Below are positions 8,525 through 17,044 of a stretch of DNA of 64,000 nt, one piece after another. The notes under the pieces are model-generated. The model had not been told where the DNA came from, made no database searches, and saw nothing but the letters and a program-made list of their open reading frames with translations. Location of the stretch: NCBI RefSeq assembly GCF_026239695.1, contig NZ_JAPIVS010000004.1:62001-126000 (forward strand), given 5' to 3'. Position 1 is the stretch's first letter. Each line of letters begins with the position of its first letter. The translations under genes and the position numbers were made by a program. This DNA is from Pedobacter sp. MC2016-15. GTDB taxonomy: Bacteria; Bacteroidota; Bacteroidia; Sphingobacteriales; Sphingobacteriaceae.

Positions 8525-9779
8525 CAGTAGAGACCATCTGATAACCAATCAACTCATCCCAGCGGCTGCCAGGTCTGCGATAATAAACAAAGGCCTGGTA
8601 GTCGTTCTCAGTTTCAAAGAAAGAACCCTCAAAAGAGGTATTGTCAACTTTGCCTGTTGCATTGTCTTTCCATATATACTGGTAATCATAAACACCCTGT
8701 TTAAGGTACAGCTCAACAAAAAACTTCTTTTTTACTGCATCAAATTTCAGTTTGTTTTCCTCTCTGAGCGTGTAGTTGTTAAACCTGCCCGTTACGTATA
8801 TACTTCCGTTATCTGAAGGCGTTTTGGAGTTTAGTGTAAAGAGCACATGCTCATAATCACTGTCAGTATCGTTATCAAGGTTGTCCTGGTTGCGCACAAA
8901 GAAGGCACCGTTATCATCGTTATACTGCGAATATTTTGGTGCATTCCCATTCTGGTCCTGAAACAGGACGATATGGTTTGTGCTGTCCATGAAGATCTCC
9001 TGTACACGTTCACCCTTATAACGCAGGCTGCGTGCATCAAATTTCCTGAACTCATTGCTTCCCGGAAAATCATTACTTCCCAGGTCATTGTAAATCACAG
9101 ATCCCGGTTTTACAAATGTGGGCTTAGTGTTCAGAATGGCAGTGAGTGGGTTGCCATTCTGCATGAGCACCATTTTTACATCTGAATATGGATTTTGGAT
9201 CGTGATTGTGTAACTGACTGTAACATTCAGTTTCTGGTTGCTGAACCTGAGAGACACCTCATTGCTGGGCATGATCTGAGTGTTAATATTTACCTGTTTG
9301 TCGGTAATAAAAAAGCGCTGTGAGCAGACCGGTTTTTTCTGGTCGCCATCCTCATACACTTTCAGCAGGTAGTTGCCGGAGAGTTTCGGTTTGATCTGGT
9401 CGTTCGGTAGGCTCAGTGTATAGTGTGTAAACTTCTGCAGGGTTTTGGAAGAATAGGCATAGTCTACAATCCTGTCTTCAGTAGTGCCATCCAGATAATC
9501 CAGGGCGGATATTCCTGAGGGTTTCCAGTCGTACGTACAGTGTTCTACCGTATACCAGTAATTTTTACTTCCCCCGCGCAGATCGTCAAAAGAGAAGGAT
9601 AACTTCTCGGAAGAGCCCAGGGTAATGACCGGAAGGGATTGCTCTTTTTGTGCATTGAAACACTGTACAGTTTTAATCTGAGTGTTATACACCTGGTTAT
9701 CGTACACAAACTGCTGCTGTGCGGCGGCAATCTGCAGGATGAACAAATTCAAAAAGAGCAATACTCCCTGTTTAATCAT
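8517..9779 (-). CDS. Type IX secretion plug-like protein (DUF5103)
   Basis: A 420-residue secreted protein with a signal peptide (about residues 1-20, ending AAAQQ). Its N-terminal Ig-like region ([19 protein letters not shown]) and C-terminal half match the DUF5103 family. This family includes the T9SS plug protein that closes the SprA translocon in Flavobacterium. Whether this copy plugs a translocon is inference. It follows the ABC-F gene with a TAATG stop-start overlap of one base, so the two are co-transcribed. Confidence 0.8.
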   Translation of the reverse strand: MIKQGVLLFLNLFILQIAAAQQQFVYDNQVYNTQIKTVQCFNAQKEQSLPVITLGSSEKLSFSFDDLRGGSKNYWYTVEHCTYDWKPSGISALDYLDGTTEDRIVDYAYSSKTLQKFTHYTLSLPNDQIKPKLSGNYLLKVYEDGDQKKPVCSQRFFITDKQVNINTQIMPSNEVSLRFSNQKLNVTVSYTITIQNPYSDVKMVLMQNGNPLTAILNTKPTFVKPGSVIYNDLGSNDFPGSNEFRKFDARSLRYKGERVQEIFMDSTNHIVLFQDQNGNAPKYSQYNDDNGAFFVRNQDNLDNDTDSDYEHVLFTLNSKTPSDNGSIYVTGRFNNYTLREENKLKFDAVKKKFFVELYLKQGVYDYQYIWKDNATGKVDNTSFEGSFFETENDYQAFVYYRRPGSRWDELIGYQMVSTAK

Positions 9780-11698
9780 TAGTTGCTTTCAAGTTCCATA
9801 ATTTCAGCAGCCAGTTCTTCCCATTTATTCTGGGCCGTATCCAGCAGCTGCTTTGCAGTCAAATATTTTTTGTTGGCCTCAGCAAGCTTGGCCTGATCAC
9901 TGTATACTGTCTCGTCAGCAAGCTGAGCTTCTACAGCTTTCACATCTTTATCCAGCTGGACAGTTTCCAGTTCGATCTTCTGTAGCTGATCATTAAGTTT
10001 TTTCAGCTGCTGCTGACTGTTCGCTGTTACTGGTTTCGCTTCAGCTTTTGGCTTCACTTCTTTCTCTGCGGGTTTTACAGGAATATTTTTTGCTGCCGGA
10101 ATTACACGTTTGCTGTTCCAGATCTCATATTCTGCGTAGGTACCCGGGTATTGTTTGATCTGCTCTTCTTCGATGAACCAGATTTTGTTGGCTACATTAT
10201 CCAGGAAATACCTGTCGTGAGATACCGCGATAAACGTTCCTTCGAACTGTTTTAATGCCTGGATCAGGATGTTTACAGACTGTATGTCCAGGTGATTCGT
10301 CGGCTCATCCAGGATGAGGAAGTTGGAATCTGTTGTGAGCGATTTCGCCAGGGCAACCCGCGACTTTTCTCCTCCGGAAAGGACTTTGATTTTCTTGAAC
10401 ACGTCATCCCCGGTGAAGAGGAAACATCCCAGGATTGAGCGTAATTCTGTATCCGTATGTTTTGGTGCAAAGGCCTGCAGTTCCTCCAGGATGCTGTTCC
10501 CGAGGTGCAGCGACTCCAGCTGATGCTGTGCAAAGAAAGTTGTGGTTACGTTATGCCCTGTTTCACATGATCCCTCAAATTTCTCTACGCCGGCAACCAT
10601 TCTCAATAAAGTCGATTTTCCTTTACCGTTGGCACCGATCAGGGCAATTTTATCGCCCTTCTCAATCACTGCTTCTGCGTTTTCAAGGATATCTATATTT
10701 GGATATTTCTTTGTGGCATTCTCAATTCTCACCACGTGACGGCCCGACGGTTTGGTGAACTTGAAACTGAAGTTTACCGTAGGGTTGTCGTCATCCACAT
10801 CCTCTACACGTTCCAGTTTGTCCAGTGCCTTCATACGTGACTGCGCCATTTTTGCCTTACTTGCCTTGGCCTTAAAGCGCTCAATCAGTTTCTCTTCCTG
10901 CTTGATCTTGGCCTGCTGATTCTTAAACTCACCTTTCTGGATTTCACCACGCAGTGATTTCTCCTCCAGGTAGAAGGTGTAGTTTCCTGCATAGGTAGTC
11001 AGTTTGCCCTTACGTGATTCCACGATGCGGTTGACGATCTTGTCCAGGAAGTACCTGTCGTGAGAAACGATCACAATGGCACCTTCAAATCCTGAGAGAT
11101 ATGTTTCCAGCCATTTGATGGAAGGTAAATCCATGTGGTTGGTAGGCTCATCCAGCAAAAGGATATCGGGTGTCTGCAAAAGGATCTTTGCCAGCATAAC
11201 ACGCATTCTCCATCCTCCTGAGAAGGTATTCAGCGGGCGGTGCTGATCTTCAGTACTGAAACCCAGACCTGCAAGGATCTCATTGGCTTTGTACTCGATA
11301 TTATATCCGTCCAAAGCCTCAAACTCCTGCTGCTTATCGCTCAGTTTGTTAAGAACTTCTTCAGAATAATCTGTTTCAATCTTTTTTAAGAGTTCTTCGA
11401 TTTCGTCATGTATCTGGTTCTGGCGCTCAAAGGCTTCCATGGCGACATGCAGAATCGTATGATGGGATTCGTAAGAAAGTAAATCCTGGTTCAGATACCC
11501 GATTTTCAAGTCCTTGGACATGGAAATGCTTCCTGAAGAAGGAGCGTATTCTCCTACAATTATTTTTAATAAAGTGGATTTTCCCGTTCCATTGGCACCA
11601 ATTAAGCCAATTCTTTCTCCTGGTTTAATGTGCCAGTTTGCTTCGTCATATAAAGCCCTGGAACCTATGAGGAATGTTAAGTCGTTTATCGAAATCAT
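9779..11698 (-). CDS. ABC-F family ATPase
   Basis: A soluble protein of 639 residues with two ATP-binding cassettes and no membrane segments. The first Walker A is GANGTGKS (34-41), with signature TFSGGWRMR. The second is GANGKGKS, with signature LSGGEKSR. They are joined by a charged linker (about residues 240-320), and a C-terminal coiled coil covers about 545-639. The layout is that of Uup/YdiF-type ABC-F proteins, which act on the ribosome. No antibiotic-resistance role is suggested by the context. It heads a two-gene operon with the DUF5103 gene. Confidence 0.92.
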   Translation of the reverse strand: MISINDLTFLIGSRALYDEANWHIKPGERIGLIGANGTGKSTLLKIIVGEYAPSSGSISMSKDLKIGYLNQDLLSYESHHTILHVAMEAFERQNQIHDEIEELLKKIETDYSEEVLNKLSDKQQEFEALDGYNIEYKANEILAGLGFSTEDQHRPLNTFSGGWRMRVMLAKILLQTPDILLLDEPTNHMDLPSIKWLETYLSGFEGAIVIVSHDRYFLDKIVNRIVESRKGKLTTYAGNYTFYLEEKSLRGEIQKGEFKNQQAKIKQEEKLIERFKAKASKAKMAQSRMKALDKLERVEDVDDDNPTVNFSFKFTKPSGRHVVRIENATKKYPNIDILENAEAVIEKGDKIALIGANGKGKSTLLRMVAGVEKFEGSCETGHNVTTTFFAQHQLESLHLGNSILEELQAFAPKHTDTELRSILGCFLFTGDDVFKKIKVLSGGEKSRVALAKSLTTDSNFLILDEPTNHLDIQSVNILIQALKQFEGTFIAVSHDRYFLDNVANKIWFIEEEQIKQYPGTYAEYEIWNSKRVIPAAKNIPVKPAEKEVKPKAEAKPVTANSQQQLKKLNDQLQKIELETVQLDKDVKAVEAQLADETVYSDQAKLAEANKKYLTAKQLLDTAQNKWEELAAEIMELESN

Positions 11699-11706
11699 GT
11701 TAGGTG

Positions 11707-11714
11707 CAAAAATA
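11707..11714 (-). promoter_or_regulatory. -7 promoter element (TATTTTTG, minus strand)
   Basis: CAAAAATA on the plus strand, 8 bases before the ABC-F start codon. Confidence 0.45.
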
Positions 11715-11800
11715 CAATTTTTAGGCGCATATTGTTTGATATTCAGCGGTAACTACATCCAAAATCTACGTTTTTATTACATATTCTTTATCTTCGTGGC

Positions 11801-12832
11801 ATGTATCGCCTTATTAAACCCATCTTTTTTCAGTTTGATCCTGAGAAAGTTCACCATTTCGTAGTAAAGAGACTGCAGTGGTTTCATGAACATTTCCCGC
11901 TGGGAAAAACTATTTTACGCAGCAGCTTTGATATCCATATCAAAGGTTTGGAACGTGAAGTATTTGGAATCAAGTTTAAAAACCCGGTGGGACTTGCGGC
12001 CGGCTTTGATAAAAATGGGGAGTATGTAGAAGCTTTGAGTGATCTTGGATTTGGCTTCATCGAAGTAGGTACAGTTACACCTCTGCCACAGCCTGGCAAT
12101 GATCTGCCGAGGATGTTCAGGTTGCCTGACGACTCTGCGCTGATCAACAGGATGGGTTTCAACAACAAAGGTGTGGACACGCTGGCGGAAAGGCTACGCG
12201 CCTTAAAAGCCAAGGACAAGTCCATCGTGATCGGTGGGAACATCGGGAAGAATAAAAATACCCCTAACGAGGATGCTGTAAGCGATTATGTGAAGTGTTT
12301 TGACCGCCTCTTCGATGTGGTGGATTATTTTGTGGTGAATGTCAGTTCTCCCAACACTCCGGGCTTAAGGGCACTGCAGGAAAAGGAGCCTCTAACGCAG
12401 CTTTTAAGGACCCTGCAGGAGCGTAACCATAAAAATGGTGTTACTCGTCCGATCCTGTTAAAGATTGCGCCGGACCTCACGAATGAGCAGCTGGATGACA
12501 TTGTTGAAATAGTGAAAGATACCGCTATCGCTGGTGTCATTGCTACCAATACCACGATCGACAGAAGTGGTTTATATACTGCACCGGAGTTATCTGCCGA
12601 AACGGGTGGGCTGAGCGGCAAACCATTGACGAAACGTTCCACAGAGGTGATCCGTTACTTATCAGAAAAATCAAACAAAGCATTTCCGATTATCGGGGTA
12701 GGGGGTATTCATTCTCCGCAGGATGCTAAGGATAAGTTAGAAGCTGGGGCTTCGCTTGTTCAACTTTATACCGGCTTCATCTACGAAGGACCGGCTATTG
12801 TAAAGAGAATCTGTAAAGAACTGGTAAAGTAA
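11801..12832 (+). CDS. pyrD: Dihydroorotate dehydrogenase (quinone), class 2
   Basis: Oxidises dihydroorotate to orotate in pyrimidine synthesis, passing electrons through FMN to quinone. The amphipathic N-terminal helix (residues 1-35) that docks on the membrane is the class 2 hallmark. [14 protein letters not shown] (61-74) and [11 protein letters not shown] (180-190, carrying the catalytic Ser) are conserved. The [19 protein letters not shown] phosphate-binding segment lies near the C-terminus. Length 343 is normal. A weak -7 element (TATCTTCG, 11789-11796) ends 4 bases before the ATG. A strong terminator follows downstream. Confidence 0.95.
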   Translation: MYRLIKPIFFQFDPEKVHHFVVKRLQWFHEHFPLGKTILRSSFDIHIKGLEREVFGIKFKNPVGLAAGFDKNGEYVEALSDLGFGFIEVGTVTPLPQPGNDLPRMFRLPDDSALINRMGFNNKGVDTLAERLRALKAKDKSIVIGGNIGKNKNTPNEDAVSDYVKCFDRLFDVVDYFVVNVSSPNTPGLRALQEKEPLTQLLRTLQERNHKNGVTRPILLKIAPDLTNEQLDDIVEIVKDTAIAGVIATNTTIDRSGLYTAPELSAETGGLSGKPLTKRSTEVIRYLSEKSNKAFPIIGVGGIHSPQDAKDKLEAGASLVQLYTGFIYEGPAIVKRICKELVK

Positions 12833-12914
12833 TAGCTTTACCGGAGCTTGCTTTGGATGAGTGAGACACCAATAAGTTATTCATGTGAGATTAGTCCGAG
12901 TTTTGTATCAAAAA

Positions 12915-12950
12915 GTCGGACTACTGTCGGACTAGTGTCGGACGACTGTC
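12915..12950. repeat. Three tandem copies of an 11-bp GC-rich unit
   Basis: The units GTCGGACTACT (12915-12925), GTCGGACTAGT (12926-12936) and GTCGGACGACT (12937-12947) follow one another without gaps, and a further GTC follows. TCCGA and GTCCGG fragments flank the array. It lies between the pyrD stop and the terminator. Function unknown. Confidence 0.75.
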
Positions 12951-12984
12951 TTATTTATACCGAACAAAGTCCGGGCATAGCCCA

Positions 12985-13028
12985 TAAAAAAACCCTTCAG
13001 GATTTCCTGAAGGGTTTTTGTTTTTTAA
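12985..13028. terminator. Bidirectional intrinsic terminator
   Basis: AACCCTTCAGG (12991-13001) pairs with CCTGAAGGGTT (13006-13016), with an A-run before and a T-run after. It serves pyrD and the converging small gene at 13038. Confidence 0.88.
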
Positions 13029-13037
13029 CAAAAAAAC

Positions 13038-13220
13038 TTAAGCTTTTAAAGCTGCAGAAAGTTGATCCAACAACAGGTTGTTTTTAGCTAACTGATCTTT
13101 TGTAGACTGTTTTGAACGGCTACCTAATTCAATGTTTGTAGCTAACTTCAAAGTTTTAACTTCTAAACGTGAAGTTACGTGGTTTTGTCTGTCTTTTCTT
13201 TTTAATCTGGTAACTGCCAT
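13038..13220 (-). CDS. Small basic protein of unknown function, 60 residues
   Basis: A very lysine/arginine-rich N-terminal half (MAVTRLKRKDRQNH) is followed by a short helix ending LLDQLSAALKA. Its compact size, a terminator behind it and a tRNA gene just upstream support a real gene. I recognise no domain. The composition would fit nucleic-acid or ribosome binding, but that is inference. Confidence 0.65.
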   Translation of the reverse strand: MAVTRLKRKDRQNHVTSRLEVKTLKLATNIELGSRSKQSTKDQLAKNNLLLDQLSAALKA

Positions 13221-13255
13221 GGTCTTAACCTTTATATTTTTAATTTAAATAAATC

Positions 13256-13329
13256 TGGAGGTCGAGAGCGGATTCGAACCGCTGTACGAGGTTTTGCAGA
13301 CCTCTGCCTAGCCACTCGGCCACTCGACC
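13256..13329 (-). tRNA. tRNA-Cys (GCA)
   Basis: Read on the minus strand, the acceptor GGTCGAG pairs with CTCGACC, the discriminator base is T, and an encoded CCA follows (13258-13256). The anticodon arm is GAGGT-CTGCAAA-ACCTC, so the anticodon is GCA. The T-arm is AGCGG-TTCGAAT-CCGCT. U73 is the expected identity base for Cys. Confidence 0.96.
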
Positions 13330-13377
13330 TGTTGAAATTCAGGCTGCAAAAATAGCAATTAATACTTAAGTTGCAAT

Positions 13378-14127
13378 TTATTTCTTCATATTTCTGCTAA
13401 TATCTGCACAAAATATTGCTGCGGATACCGCAACGTTCAAGGATTCAGCATGTCCCACTCTTGGAATAGTTACCGGGCGACTGATTAAATCAACAATCTC
13501 CGGACTCACGCCCTGTCCTTCATTTCCCAGAATCACCAATCCTTCATCGCCCCACTGTGTTTCATAGAGACTGCTGCCATTGAGCATCGCCCCAAATACG
13601 GGTATGCCTGCTTCTTTTATCAAATCCGGAAGATTCTGGTAGCTCACCTTTACCCTGCACAAAGATCCCATAGTGGCCTGTACAGTTTTAGGGTTGTACA
13701 CCTCCACAGTATTCGAAGAGCAGATCACATGCTCAATTCCAAACCAGTCGGCCGTTCTGATGATCGTACCGAGGTTCCCCGGGTCCTGAACACCATCCAG
13801 CACCAGGCTGAACTTGTTCCTTAGTGTATTCAGGTCAATCGCAGTAGTTTGAGGAATGTTAACCAGCGCCAGGATGCCTTGAGGGGCCTGCAGGGTGCTT
13901 ATCTTTTCCAGTTCGGCACTCGTTACTTCAAATAACTTTATATTTGCTGGTAATTTAGGTAGTAAAGGTTGATATTGTGGGAGAAAATATACACTATGAA
14001 TCTCATAATCTGAGGGTATAAACTCCACAATAGATTTTATTCCTTCGATAATAAATATCCCATGCTCTTTACGGTACTTTTTTTGATGTAATGATTTTAT
14101 AAAACCTATCTGAGACTTTGAAAGCAT
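13378..14127 (-). CDS. TrmH/SpoU family RNA 2'-O-methyltransferase
   Basis: A 249-residue SPOUT enzyme using S-adenosylmethionine to methylate ribose 2'-OH groups in tRNA or rRNA. The three SpoU motifs are visible: LDGVQDPGNLGTIIRTADWFG (about 122-142), VILGNEGQGVSPE, and IPRVGHAESLNVAVSAAI near the C-terminus. An N-terminal substrate-binding region (KYRKEHGIFIIEG) is present. The target position is not predictable. The ATG at 14127 overlaps the start of the divergent BamA-like gene by 10 bases. Confidence 0.9.
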   Translation of the reverse strand: MLSKSQIGFIKSLHQKKYRKEHGIFIIEGIKSIVEFIPSDYEIHSVYFLPQYQPLLPKLPANIKLFEVTSAELEKISTLQAPQGILALVNIPQTTAIDLNTLRNKFSLVLDGVQDPGNLGTIIRTADWFGIEHVICSSNTVEVYNPKTVQATMGSLCRVKVSYQNLPDLIKEAGIPVFGAMLNGSSLYETQWGDEGLVILGNEGQGVSPEIVDLISRPVTIPRVGHAESLNVAVSAAIFCADISRNMKK

Positions 14128-16490
14128 ATCCTATTTATAAAAATAAATTCCATTTTCCCGCAATATTACTATTTATTATTCTTTTTATATGCGCCTGTTC
14201 CTCTACAAAGTTGATTGAAGATAACCAGTCGATCGTAAAAAAGGTAGAAATTGATAGTATTCCGGGTAAGTATAAAGAGGAGGCATTAAACTATATTCAG
14301 AAAGATATCCGTCCTGCCTCAAGGCTGGGAATCAACGTGGGACTGTACAATATCTTTTACACGCTTTTTAAAACCAAGTCTGTAGGTAAACCTGCTCCTT
14401 TACTGGATAGTACGCTTGTAGAGATCTCCAGAAACCAGATCGAGAAATACCTGATCAGCAAAGGCTTCTTCATGGCCAAAGTGAAGTCGGAGATCCGTAT
14501 CAAAAAGCAGCGTGCTCAGGTAGATTTTAAAGCCAATACAGGTCCTGCATTTCGTATCGCAAAAGTAGATTATGCTATCCCTGATTCTGCAGTACGCCAG
14601 ATCTATATGAATGGGAAATCGAAGTTTACCCATCTTCATCCAGACATGCAGTACGATGACGACTCCCTTGCCTATGAGCGTGAACAGATTTATGAGGTAA
14701 TGAAGGAAAACGGATATTATGATTTTTCCCGTCCCTATGTTCGTTTTACGGTAGATTCTGCACTGCGCAACAGCACTACTCATGTGAAGCTTTTTATTGA
14801 TGATCCGGATTCTGTAAAACACAAGCAGTACAAAATCGGGGAGACAAACATCGTGATCGCACCAACCACAGAGGGTTTCCCGGATTCCATCAAGCTGAAT
14901 GACCGTATCTTCAGAGGCCTACGTTATACAGATTTATCAAAACGGTTCAGGAGAAACCCCATAGTGAGGTATGACTTTATCAAAATGGGTGAAACTTATG
15001 ATATCTCCAAAGAAAACCTGACCTACGACAGGCTCTATGAACTCAATGTATTTAAGAATGTGAAGGTAGAATACGTGAAGGATAAGGATACCGCAAAATT
15101 AAATCCTGTGATTCAGCTGATACCACAGAAACGCATGAGCAACAGGGTGGAAGGTGAGGTGCCCTTTAATGCCGGGACGGTTGGGTTTACGATCAGTAAT
15201 ACCTATGTGAATAACAATATTTTCAGGGGTGCAGAACGTTTCGAGTTCCAGGTCAAGGGTGGATTGCAGTCGAGGATAGGACAGGGAGGTTCATTATTTA
15301 CGGATATCTATCAGCGTGATTTCTCCCTCAGTGCCAGTCTCGCGGTGCCAAGGCTGATGGTTCCCTTTGAGATCCCTATGATGGGCAAAAATGGAATGCC
15401 CTACACGATATTCTCTACCAGTTACGTCTTCTCGCTTCAGAAAGACCTTTTTGTAAGGCGCGTATTTCTGAATTCACTGACCTACCAATGGGTAGAGACA
15501 AAATCAAAACTGCATTCATTCACACCACTGAACTTTGAATATCGCTTTGGTGGTCTGCTGATCGACTCCAATACTGTCGAAGGACAAAATATATTCCGTG
15601 ATTATCGCTATAACATCACGCTGCTGGCCAGAAAAGATATCACCCTGGGTATGAAATATGCCTACACTTTAAATGCCAACAAACTCCTGATCCCGGGCAA
15701 CAGCTTTGTGTATTTCAGGGGGAACATTGATATTGCAGGTAACGGACTTGCTGCTGCCAATAAACTATTTGGCAGCAAACACAACCCTACAGCGGGAGAT
15801 TATGCAAGCGTGCTGGGGCTTCCCTATAACCAGTATGTTCGTCCGGAGGTGGATATCCGCTGGTATAAAAATATAAGTGAAACGAGGCAGTTTATTGCAC
15901 GTATCAATGGTGGGGTGGGATATGCCTATGGAAACTCTACGGCCATTCCTTTTGAAAAACTTTTCTTCGCCGGTGGTGCAAGTGGTGTACGGGCATGGCA
16001 GGCAAGAACGCTGGGGCCCGGTAATTATAACCGTGGCGACAGGCTTACTACTGAGGAAGCGAGAACAACTCTGTATGGTATCGACCAGCTTGGGCAAATG
16101 CATATCGAGGCCAACCTCGAATACCGCTGGAGGCTGCTGGATAACTTCTTCGGCTCTAAGCTAAACGGGGCGGCGTTTTTAGATGCCGGAAACGTATGGA
16201 ATATCTCTTCGGGTAATTCACAGCCAGAGACCTATTTTGATTTTAAAAACCTGGGCAACCAGCTTGGTGTAGGTACCGGAATGGGCTTAAGGTACGACCT
16301 GCAGTACTTTGTGTTCAGGTTTGACGTAGGTCTTAAACTCAGAGACCCGCAGTTTGCACCAGCAGACCAGTGGGTGATCAAAAAGATGTTTAGCGGTACC
16401 AGAGATTTTAAGAGAGACTACCTGGAGAGAAACAGCCCTGACGGATACCATTTCTTCCAGTATAATTTCGGTATCGGCCTGCCTTTCTAA
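14118..16490 (+). CDS. BamA/TamA-type outer-membrane lipoprotein (Omp85 superfamily)
   Basis: A 790-residue protein with a lipoprotein signal peptide: a hydrophobic run at residues 15-26, then ACSS with the lipid-accepting Cys at 27. It continues with POTRA-like domains (about 40-330) and a C-terminal 16-strand barrel domain (about 340-790). The barrel carries the GGASGVRAWQARTLGPG segment and ends in the motif FFQYNFGIGLPF. It is likely to insert or export outer-membrane proteins. The only usable start before the signal peptide is TTG at 14118, because an in-frame stop lies at 14100. The start region overlaps the divergent methyltransferase gene. Confidence 0.87.
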   Translation: MKAYPIYKNKFHFPAILLFIILFICACSSTKLIEDNQSIVKKVEIDSIPGKYKEEALNYIQKDIRPASRLGINVGLYNIFYTLFKTKSVGKPAPLLDSTLVEISRNQIEKYLISKGFFMAKVKSEIRIKKQRAQVDFKANTGPAFRIAKVDYAIPDSAVRQIYMNGKSKFTHLHPDMQYDDDSLAYEREQIYEVMKENGYYDFSRPYVRFTVDSALRNSTTHVKLFIDDPDSVKHKQYKIGETNIVIAPTTEGFPDSIKLNDRIFRGLRYTDLSKRFRRNPIVRYDFIKMGETYDISKENLTYDRLYELNVFKNVKVEYVKDKDTAKLNPVIQLIPQKRMSNRVEGEVPFNAGTVGFTISNTYVNNNIFRGAERFEFQVKGGLQSRIGQGGSLFTDIYQRDFSLSASLAVPRLMVPFEIPMMGKNGMPYTIFSTSYVFSLQKDLFVRRVFLNSLTYQWVETKSKLHSFTPLNFEYRFGGLLIDSNTVEGQNIFRDYRYNITLLARKDITLGMKYAYTLNANKLLIPGNSFVYFRGNIDIAGNGLAAANKLFGSKHNPTAGDYASVLGLPYNQYVRPEVDIRWYKNISETRQFIARINGGVGYAYGNSTAIPFEKLFFAGGASGVRAWQARTLGPGNYNRGDRLTTEEARTTLYGIDQLGQMHIEANLEYRWRLLDNFFGSKLNGAAFLDAGNVWNISSGNSQPETYFDFKNLGNQLGVGTGMGLRYDLQYFVFRFDVGLKLRDPQFAPADQWVIKKMFSGTRDFKRDYLERNSPDGYHFFQYNFGIGLPF

Positions 16491-17017
16491 AAGGCTCCCT
16501 TCAAGCTGTCAAAGATAGATTCAAAGAAGGTTGACAGGTGCAGACCATTGCTATGGTTAAAATAAATATAGACCAGCAGGATAATGACCACAATGATAAT
16601 CAGTTTTCTGAAAGCAAAAGCCAGGAAGATCAATATCAAAGGAAACAGTACCATCCATAAACTATTGATCGTAAATGGGTTCAGGCTGCCGTCTTTTTTA
16701 TAAATATACAGCAGCTTGCTGTGTGTTCCCGCGTCATTCTGGTGTTTGATATATACAAAGGAGGATTTGTCAAGCTGCATTGGCAGTATGGCCACACCAT
16801 CATTGAATTTCAGCTGCTGTGTAAATCCGCTTACCGTAAAGGTGTAAAGACCATTGATAGTTTCTACGGGCTGCTCCAGTGAATCTGCCGCAATGATTGC
16901 CAGTTTGCTGTTTTTTAACAGGCTTTCCTTGACGATGAAATTATTGATATCTGATTTTTGGGCAAAAACTGATAAAGAGATCAGTGAGAGTAACAAACAG
17001 TAGAAGATCGTTTTCAT
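16487..17017 (-). CDS. Secreted, membrane-anchored protein of unknown function
   Basis: A 176-residue protein with a cleavable signal peptide (residues 1-19, ending SVFAQ) and a C-terminal pair of hydrophobic segments (about 122-157). The middle looks like a small beta domain (FTVSGFTQQLKFNDGVAILPM). It overlaps the BamA-like gene by 4 bases at the 3' ends, and its start is 28 bases from the patatin stop. It probably sits in an operon with the patatin and TspO genes. I recognise no family. Confidence 0.65.
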   Translation of the reverse strand: MKTIFYCLLLSLISLSVFAQKSDINNFIVKESLLKNSKLAIIAADSLEQPVETINGLYTFTVSGFTQQLKFNDGVAILPMQLDKSSFVYIKHQNDAGTHSKLLYIYKKDGSLNPFTINSLWMVLFPLILIFLAFAFRKLIIIVVIILLVYIYFNHSNGLHLSTFFESIFDSLKGAF

Positions 17018-17044
17018 TTTTTATCCTTGAGATTTATTTTTTTG

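Noticed and set aside
12848..13087. 79-codon open frame across the tandem repeat and terminator behind pyrD
   Set aside because: It runs through the repeat array and the terminator hairpin and lacks coding character.
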